A stretch of DNA of 64,000 bases. Origin: Pararhodobacter sp. (GTDB lineage: Bacteria; Pseudomonadota; Alphaproteobacteria; Rhodobacterales; Rhodobacteraceae). A program made the translations under genes and the position numbers. Where the stretch lies: assembly GCA_020832665.1 (NCBI GenBank), contig JAFIEG010000008.1, forward strand, positions 1 to 64,000. The letters are read 5' to 3'. The notes beneath the pieces were generated by a model. That model saw only the letters and a program-made list of their open reading frames with translations. It made no database searches and was not told where the DNA came from. How positions within the stretch are numbered: the stretch's first letter is position 1; every line of letters starts with the position of its first letter. Positions 58,423-64,000 of the stretch are shown here, one piece after another.

Positions 58423-59322
58423 TCAGTTCCGGCCGCGGCGGCCGCGGTCTTCGGATTTGTTGAGCACCACACCCAGAAGCGGCGCGCGCCCTTCCAGAAG
58501 CGCCTCGCTATCGGTGATGTCGCGCGCCTGACTGCGCGTGCCGTCGGCAACCAGCAGCACGGCATCGAGCTGGCCCAGCAGCGCCGTCGAGACACCGCTT
58601 TCCAGCAGCGGCGGCATGTCCATCAGCAGCACATCGGGCGCCAGCGTATCGAGCAGCCGGCGCAGCATGTTGGCCAGCGCCGGGCTCTGGGCGATGTCGC
58701 CGGCGTTGTCGAGCGCGCGATCGTTGAGCATGAGCGCCAGATTGTCGCCGATGCGGCGCAGCACGGCCTCGGGTGGCAAGGCGCCAGCGACAAGCTCGCC
58801 CAGCCCCGGCGGCGCGGCCAGTTCCAGATTTGTGGCCAGGCGCGGGGCGGCAAGGTCCATGTCGGCGAGCAGCACGCGCATGTAGTCGAGCCGGGCAATG
58901 CTGGCGGCCAGCCCGGCGGCCACGAAGGTGGCGCCGCCGCCGCGATGGGGCGCGCAGACACCGATGCGCCGCCAGCCGTGCTCCTGCAGCGCCGGCATGA
59001 GTTGCGAACGCAGCCGGTCGAGCGCCGCGGCCGCCTCACCGCGCCGGTCGATGGAATGCAGCGCGCCGTGCCTTGCGGGAAGCTGGTCGGTGCTCTCGGC
59101 CAGTTTTGGCAGCGCTGCCCAGGCCTGGGCGACGGCTTCGCGCCTGGCCGGCGGCAATACCCCGGTTGCGGCACGCCCGCCGACACGCCCCTGCAACATC
59201 GGCGCATGCGCCATGCCGCGCGGCTCGGGCAGGGGCACCACGCGGGCGCTGCTCTCGGCCTCGTCGCCTTCCTGGCGCTGTTGCCAGCCCAGCCTTTCTT
59301 CAAGAATTCGCGTATTGACCAT
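58423..59322 (-). CDS. CpsD/CapB-like polysaccharide ATPase with degenerate Walker A
   Basis: A 299-residue relative of bacterial tyrosine kinases that partner Wzz proteins. The nucleotide fold is visible: GVCAPHRGGGATFVAAGLAA near residue 130 occupies the Walker A position, VLLADMDLAAPRLA near 160 is Walker A', and DVLLMDMPPLLES near 230 is Walker B. The invariant Walker A Lys is replaced by Ala, and the C-terminus (DRGRRGRN) has no Tyr cluster. Kinase activity is therefore doubtful; it may act as a non-catalytic regulator. It heads the unit with the Wzz protein and a GT2. Confidence 0.8.
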   Translation of the reverse strand: MVNTRILEERLGWQQRQEGDEAESSARVVPLPEPRGMAHAPMLQGRVGGRAATGVLPPARREAVAQAWAALPKLAESTDQLPARHGALHSIDRRGEAAAALDRLRSQLMPALQEHGWRRIGVCAPHRGGGATFVAAGLAASIARLDYMRVLLADMDLAAPRLATNLELAAPPGLGELVAGALPPEAVLRRIGDNLALMLNDRALDNAGDIAQSPALANMLRRLLDTLAPDVLLMDMPPLLESGVSTALLGQLDAVLLVADGTRSQARDITDSEALLEGRAPLLGVVLNKSEDRGRRGRN

Positions 59323-59586
59323 TGATTTAACCAGTACCGGATTTCGGCTTGAACATAGCGGCTTGTTACGCGCAAAGCCTGTCACAATTAGGGCAAGACA
59401 GCGGCGCGGTTTTTTCATTCGCGGGTTTCTCGGCTCCGCCGCAGCCGGGCGGGCGGTGACGGGGGCGACACTGACGTGCCCTTTGCCTTGCACGCCATCG
59501 CCCGGGCCCCGAGTTTTCTTGAAATGGCCGCAATCAGGGGCTAGCGCAAGCCCGGCAGGATCGAGGCGCCAAGCGGGGAGGACCTA
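59323..59586. promoter_or_regulatory. Divergent intergenic region in the polysaccharide locus
   Basis: 264 bases separate the CpsD-like gene from the divergent GT4 gene. The part nearest the CpsD-like gene (59323-59410) is AT-richer and probably carries its promoter. I could not assign boxes or operators. Confidence 0.3.
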
Positions 59587-60807
59587 GTGAAGATCGGTTA
59601 TGTCGTCAATACCTACCCCTCGCCCTCGCACAGCTTCATCCGCCGCGAGATCCGCGCGCTCGAGCGCCGCGGGCTGAGCATCACGCGGCTGGCCATGCGC
59701 CCCCATCCCGGCGCGCTGGGCGATCCTGCCGACATTGAAGAAGACGCAGCGACCGAGCATGTGCTGGCGCAGGGCGCGCTGGCGCTTCTCGCGGCACTTC
59801 TGGGCGCGGCGCTGGGTGCGCCCTCGCGCTTTGTCTCGGCGCTGGGGCTGGCGATGCGCGCGGGCCGTGCGGTGCCGGGCGGGCGGTTGCGCCATCTGGT
59901 CTATCTGGCCGAGGGCGCCTGGCTGGCGCGGCGCGCGCGGGCGCTGGGGCTGGCGCGGCTGCATGCGCATTTCGGCACAAATTCGGCGGCGGTGGCGATG
60001 CTGGCGCATGCGCTGGGTGGGCCGCCCTACAGCTTCACCGTGCACGGCCCCGAGGAGTTCGACCGACCCGAGGCCATCGCGCTGGGGCTGAAGCTGGCGC
60101 GCGCTGATTTCGCGGTGGCGATTTCCAGCTTCGGGCGCAGCCAGCTCAGCCGCTGGGTGGCCCCGCGCCACTGGAAGCGGCTGCATGTGGTGCATTGCGG
60201 CATCGAGCCCGGCCACTACGCCGAGCCCGCGCCGCTGCCGCCCCCGCAGCCGCTGCGGCTGGTCAATATCGGCCGTTTCGCCGAACAGAAGGGGCAGCTT
60301 TTGCTCATCGAGGCGCTGGCCGAGGCGGTACGGCGCGGGGTCGATCTGCAGCTGACGCTGCTGGGCGACGGCCCCCTGCGCCCGCAGATCGAGGCCGCCA
60401 TCGCCGCGAGCGGGCTTGAAAGCCGCGTCACCCTCGCCGGCTGGCTGGACGAGGCCGGCGTGCGCGGCGCCATCGACGACTCGCATGCGCTGGTGCTGCC
60501 ATCCTTTGCCGAGGGGCTGCCGATGGTTGTGATGGAGGCCATGGCCGCCGCGCGGCCGGTGATCGCCACCTGGGTGGCCGGCATCCCCGAACTGATGCGC
60601 CACGGCCGCACCGGCTGGCTGGTGCCGGCGGGCGATGCCGAGGCGCTATGCGACGCCATTTGCGAATTGTCGGTGGCCGGGCCCGAAAAGCTGGCAAGGA
60701 TGGGCCGCTCCGGGCGCGCGCGCGCGCTGACTCGCCACGATATCGACGCCTCGGCGGAAAAGCTGGCGGCGCTCTTCGCTCAGCGCCCGCGCGCCCAGCC
60801 GGGCTGA
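59587..60807 (+). CDS. Family 4 glycosyltransferase
   Basis: A 406-residue GT-B retaining transferase starting with GTG 59587 behind a strong GGGGAGG. The N-terminal half has YVVNTYPSPSHSFIRREIRA and the FTVHGPEEFDRP segment near 155. The donor half starts VNIGRFAEQKGQLLLIEAL near 225 and ends with the family's EX7E-type FAEGLPMVVMEAMAA near 305. This domain order resembles colanic acid and succinoglycan transferases. Its last 28 bases overlap the convergent GT2 gene. Confidence 0.92.
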   Translation: MKIGYVVNTYPSPSHSFIRREIRALERRGLSITRLAMRPHPGALGDPADIEEDAATEHVLAQGALALLAALLGAALGAPSRFVSALGLAMRAGRAVPGGRLRHLVYLAEGAWLARRARALGLARLHAHFGTNSAAVAMLAHALGGPPYSFTVHGPEEFDRPEAIALGLKLARADFAVAISSFGRSQLSRWVAPRHWKRLHVVHCGIEPGHYAEPAPLPPPQPLRLVNIGRFAEQKGQLLLIEALAEAVRRGVDLQLTLLGDGPLRPQIEAAIAASGLESRVTLAGWLDEAGVRGAIDDSHALVLPSFAEGLPMVVMEAMAAARPVIATWVAGIPELMRHGRTGWLVPAGDAEALCDAICELSVAGPEKLARMGRSGRARALTRHDIDASAEKLAALFAQRPRAQPG

Positions 60808-61667
60808 TCGGCCCGCGCCGCGCAGCGCAGCCTGACCGCCAGCGCCACAAGCGCATAGGCCACAAAGCCCGCCGGATCACGCAGCGCGAGCGCCGCCAGC
60901 GCGCCTGCACCGGGCCGGGTGGGGCCGGCATTGGCCATCAGCGCCGGGTACAGGCGGGCGATCTCGGCCACGCCCCGGTCCTGCCGGGCGCGCACGCGCA
61001 CCAGCCGCGAAAAACCCTCGATCATCGGCCAGTCATAAGTTGCGGGCAGGCGGTGACGCTCTTGCGGGGTGAAATGCAGCCGCACGAAGGTATCGTCGGA
61101 TATGATTTCGGGGAAGGCACCCCAGCGCGCGCGCCCGGCGGCGTTCACCGCGAACAGGCCAAAGCCCGGCGCCCCTTCGGCGACAAAGGGCAGGCGCCGC
61201 CAGAACCGGGCATAGGCGCGCGCAAAGGCACCGTGGGCGGTAATGCGCGGCGTGCCGCTGGCGTAGCAGGGCGCGCCGTGATCGAGCCGCGCCGCGATCT
61301 GTGCCAGCAGCGGCGGCGAGAGTGTGACATCGGCATCGAGATAGGCGCGCATCGGGTAAAGGGCAGCCGCATCGCCGGTATTGAGCGCGCCGGGCTTGCC
61401 GGGTTTCGCGCGCTCAATCACATCCAGCTGCCAGCCGCGCGCGGCGTATTCGCCGGTCATGGCGCGGGCGCGGGCGGCGGTGTCGTCGCGGCAGCCATTG
61501 GCCACCACCACCACCTGCAGGCGAACGCCGTCAGAGGCCAGCAGCGCGCGCAGGCAGGGCTCAATAAAACCGGCCTCGTTGCTCGCGGGCACGATGACGC
61601 TCAGCGTCGCCTCCGCCGGCACCGCCCCGCCGCCCGTGCTTGCGCCGCTATCGGGACCGGCGCTCAC
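60780..61667 (-). CDS. Family 2 glycosyltransferase
   Basis: A 295-residue GT-A enzyme: LSVIVPASNEAGFIEPCL near residue 22, VVANGCRDDTAARAR near 54, the DxD in AYLDADVTLSPPLLA near 111, and a possible Q/R-x-x-RW-like element around YDWPMIEGFSRL. A short hydrophobic C-terminal segment (FVAYALVALAVRLR) may tether it to the membrane. It overlaps the glycosidase-like gene by 4 bases, so both are in one unit with the SGNH-like gene. Confidence 0.88.
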   Translation of the reverse strand: MSAGPDSGASTGGGAVPAEATLSVIVPASNEAGFIEPCLRALLASDGVRLQVVVVANGCRDDTAARARAMTGEYAARGWQLDVIERAKPGKPGALNTGDAAALYPMRAYLDADVTLSPPLLAQIAARLDHGAPCYASGTPRITAHGAFARAYARFWRRLPFVAEGAPGFGLFAVNAAGRARWGAFPEIISDDTFVRLHFTPQERHRLPATYDWPMIEGFSRLVRVRARQDRGVAEIARLYPALMANAGPTRPGAGALAALALRDPAGFVAYALVALAVRLRCAARADQPGWARGR

Positions 61668-63439
61668 GGGGCGGTGGCTTCCATCAGCGCACGCCAGCGC
61701 GGGTTGTCGTCGTTAAGGTGGCGCAGATGCCCCCAGTAGCCCCAGCGCATGGGAATGCCGATATCGCCATAGGCGTTGAAAGGCGCCTCGCTCAGCCCTG
61801 CCCAACCCGCGATCAGAGCGCGATAGAGATCGGCCATTTCCTCGCTGAAGTTCAGCGCCTCGTAGAAGGCCAGGATCTCGTCATCGCCATGCTGATCGGG
61901 ACGCGCCAGCGCATGCGTCCCGCCCTCATACATCACCAGCGCCAGATCATGCGTGGCGGCGACGGCGGCGTGGTGCAGCAGCACGCGGTCCAGCCGGTCG
62001 CGCAGCGTGGTCTCGCGCCTGCCGGTCAGCGAGCCATCGCCGATATCGGCTGCCGCCTGCGCGATGGCGTGATCGAAGCGATGCGCGGCAATGTATTCCT
62101 CGCGTGCCGCGCCTTCCAGCTCCTGTTCGTCGGCCCCGGCCTGGGCGCGGGCGAGGCTCTCGTCCAGCCATTCGCGCATGATCGGGTCGTTTTCCTCGTG
62201 TCGCAGCTCATGGCCGATATAGGCAGTCACCGCATAGACATCGAAGAAGGTATAGGGCGCCGGCGCCTCGGGGTCTTCGGCGCGCAGCTGCGGCGGGTCC
62301 AGGATATCCTGCTCCAGATCGAGCCAGTTGGTGAAAACCGCCAGTACGCGCACCAGCCGCTCGGGCTGATCGGCGAAAACCTCGTCGACGATCTGCACCA
62401 TCTCGCTGGCGCGCAGCGCGTAATACTGCACCCATACGTTTTCAGTGCCCCAGCGCGCGCGGCCCTGCTCTTCGGCCCAGTTGGCCTGCGCGAAGCTCCA
62501 GTTCCAGACCTCGTTGGAAAACTCCACCCAGGCGCGCAGATCGTCGCGCAGATCGGCACGCAGCATCTCGGCGAAGCGGCGCATGTAATCGTCATCGGCC
62601 AGATGCGGCAGGGTGAACCAGGGCTCGGCGCCGGTTTCATTGGCAAGCGCGATCATCACCTCAAGCGGCACGCCACGCGCCCAGCTGAAATGCGCGGGAA
62701 GCGGGCGTTCCTGCCAGGATGAAATCTCGGAATGGTTGGTGTGCATCCAGTCCACGAAACGCAGATTTTCGGCATCACCAATCAGCGCCAGCCAGTCGGG
62801 GTTGAAGATCTCGCCGGCCTCGTGGCGCTCGAGATGGCGCTCATGCACCACGGTGAGGTTGCGCAGATCGCCGCGGTTGAATTCCAGCATCACATGGCCG
62901 GGGCCGGGGCTGTATTCGAATGTGGCGCTGTTGCGTCCGCTGTAGCGCACATTGCGCGCGCGGCCAGAAAAGCCCAGATAGGCCGAGCCCTCCCATTGCA
63001 CATGATAGCGCCCGGCCAGCGAGGTCATCTCCTCGGGCATGTCCACCAGGATCATCGTTGCCAGCTTCACCACATTGCCCGGCACCGACAGCGCCCAGCC
63101 ATCGCTGTCGAGATGCCCGCCATCAATCAAATCCTGCTCGCTAACCCCGCCCCACTGGCCGCGAAGATGCCCCTGCCAGGGGCGGGCAAAGCGGATAAGG
63201 TCGATGAAGGGCTGCTGGGTGGACCAGTCGCCATGATTGAGCAGGTTGAAGGCCAGGTTGCGCCGCCCCTCGCGCGCGGCCACCGGCACGGTCTGCGCCG
63301 CGCCGGCGCCGGTGCCGGGCAGGGTTCCGGCGACATTGCCCAATAACGCCGGGGCCACGGCCAGCAAAAGGGCCAGAAGCGCCAGCATCGGCGCGCTTGT
63401 GGCGGATTTGCGGGCAGGCAGGGTAAGGCGGCGCTTCAT
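61664..63439 (-). CDS. Exported glycosidase-like protein of the polysaccharide locus
   Basis: A 591-residue protein with an N-terminal signal or anchor (MKRRLTL, then LALLALLLAVAPALLGNVAG). Residues about 55-220 look beta-rich (NLAFNLLNHGDW, VMLEFNRGDLRNLTVV). Residues about 230-590 resemble a TIM-barrel glycoside hydrolase: WVEFSNEVWNW near 305 is the Asn-Glu acid/base motif, and LVMYEGGTHA near 503 fits the nucleophile strand. By analogy it may cut or trim the polysaccharide in the periplasm. The family assignment rests on these two motifs; no substrate can be named. It overlaps both neighbours by 4 bases. Confidence 0.75.
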   Translation of the reverse strand: MKRRLTLPARKSATSAPMLALLALLLAVAPALLGNVAGTLPGTGAGAAQTVPVAAREGRRNLAFNLLNHGDWSTQQPFIDLIRFARPWQGHLRGQWGGVSEQDLIDGGHLDSDGWALSVPGNVVKLATMILVDMPEEMTSLAGRYHVQWEGSAYLGFSGRARNVRYSGRNSATFEYSPGPGHVMLEFNRGDLRNLTVVHERHLERHEAGEIFNPDWLALIGDAENLRFVDWMHTNHSEISSWQERPLPAHFSWARGVPLEVMIALANETGAEPWFTLPHLADDDYMRRFAEMLRADLRDDLRAWVEFSNEVWNWSFAQANWAEEQGRARWGTENVWVQYYALRASEMVQIVDEVFADQPERLVRVLAVFTNWLDLEQDILDPPQLRAEDPEAPAPYTFFDVYAVTAYIGHELRHEENDPIMREWLDESLARAQAGADEQELEGAAREEYIAAHRFDHAIAQAAADIGDGSLTGRRETTLRDRLDRVLLHHAAVAATHDLALVMYEGGTHALARPDQHGDDEILAFYEALNFSEEMADLYRALIAGWAGLSEAPFNAYGDIGIPMRWGYWGHLRHLNDDNPRWRALMEATAP

Positions 63440-64000
63440 GGTGAATTCCCGTTTGTTGTGTCGGCGGTTGCGACGCCGGTGACGGGCAGCGCGCTGACCA
63501 CCTGCCAGACGGTTTCCTGCATCAGCGCCGCGGCCTCGGGCGACGGGGCATCGGCGGTGCTGCCATCGGCGCGCATGAGTTCATGCGGCAGCCCGGCGGG
63601 CGAGCGCTGATAGAGAACGGCGAAATGGGTCAGCGCCACCAGATAGTTGCCGATGTCGTTCATGTGGATATCGTCGATCTCACCCGCCTCGGTGCGTCTG
63701 AACAGGGCGCTCTCATCCTCCATGCCGGGCAGGCCGCCGCGCTCGGCCAGCGCGCGGGTGAAACGCGCCAGCACCCTGCCCGCCGGGATCACATGCACCG
63801 GGCCGGCGCGGCGGTCGGCCCAGACCTGCGCCAGCACCCGGCCCTCCCACAACTCGGCGGGGTCGTTATCGAGCCGCGCCAGCCATTCACCGGTATCGGT
63901 GCGCGGATGCCAGGTCTCGTAAAGAAAGATGCGTGAATCGGCGCGCACGGCGCGGATGGCATGCACCCAGCGCTGCACATAGCCCGGCGAGTCATGCCAG
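63436..64000 (-). CDS. SGNH/GDSL-like hydrolase, C-terminal fragment (runs off the window)
   Basis: The frame is open to the window edge, so the true start lies beyond. The visible 188 residues include FLYETWHPRTDTGEW and the C-terminal block DDIHMNDIGNYLVALTHFAV, where DxxH matches block V of SGNH hydrolases (catalytic Asp-His). The Ser-containing N-terminal block is outside the window. Such proteins in polysaccharide loci are often acetyl-esterases. It is coupled (ATGA overlap) to the glycosidase-like gene. Confidence 0.75.
   Translation of the reverse strand, partial: WHDSPGYVQRWVHAIRAVRADSRIFLYETWHPRTDTGEWLARLDNDPAELWEGRVLAQVWADRRAGPVHVIPAGRVLARFTRALAERGGLPGMEDESALFRRTEAGEIDDIHMNDIGNYLVALTHFAVLYQRSPAGLPHELMRADGSTADAPSPEAAALMQETVWQVVSALPVTGVATADTTNGNSP

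Overview
The window is a stretch of a GC-rich (roughly 65%) alphaproteobacterial chromosome. Gene content and order point to the Rhodobacteraceae/Roseobacter group. The signs are a parB-parA-rsmG-mnmG-mnmE-rho / aroE-coaE-dnaQ origin neighbourhood, a fused indolepyruvate ferredoxin oxidoreductase beside an Lrp-type regulator, a malic enzyme fused to a phosphotransacetylase domain, and two copies of an intergenic repeat I associate with this family. The species cannot be fixed from the sequence alone.

Bases 1-31600 are mostly housekeeping and single-gene units. They run: an exported protein fragment, dapA, an Hpt-like protein, a SnoaL-like protein, a Nudix hydrolase with arfB, a queuosine-precursor-type transporter, UDP-galactopyranose mutase, a Pit phosphate transporter, a Tat-type histidine phosphatase, htpX, a NicO nickel/cobalt exporter and a MATE exporter. 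These are followed by tRNA-Lys(UUU), the indolepyruvate oxidoreductase with a divergent Lrp regulator, a thioesterase/membrane protein pair and argG. Next come a decayed symporter fragment and a 47-codon membrane peptide, exported msrA, maeB, mutS, grpE, hrcA, rph, rdgB and hemW.

Bases 29890-40560 form the replication-origin region. On the minus strand lie parB, parA, rsmG, mnmG, mnmE and rho. An AT-rich gap (36673-37225) with several DnaA-box-like sequences follows, the likely oriC. On the plus strand lie aroE, coaE, dnaQ and a HI0933-type flavoprotein. Three parS-type palindromes (32180, 34084, 37538) lie inside or at the edge of genes around this gap.

Bases 40511-53281 hold a compact hybrid NRPS-PKS locus on the minus strand: a modular polyketide synthase with thioesterase, a family 2 glycosyltransferase, an NRPS and a 4'-phosphopantetheinyl transferase. 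The NRPS carries an N-terminal formyltransferase domain, a truncated condensation domain, and a glycine-type adenylation domain split by a luciferase-like monooxygenase. The four genes overlap or nearly touch, so they probably form one operon. This is the most interesting part of the window. A reasonable inference is a small formylated, oxidised glycine-derived product, extended by one malonate unit and perhaps glycosylated.

Bases 53392-64000 are an exopolysaccharide-type locus directly behind the PKS. It contains an O-antigen-polymerase-like membrane protein, a WecG/TagA glycosyltransferase, three further glycosyltransferases, a Wzz/GumC chain-length protein, a CpsD-like ATPase lacking the Walker A lysine, an exported glycosidase-like protein and the end of an SGNH-like hydrolase that runs off the window.

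Many long open frames overlap these genes on the opposite strand. They are a by-product of high GC content and were not annotated.
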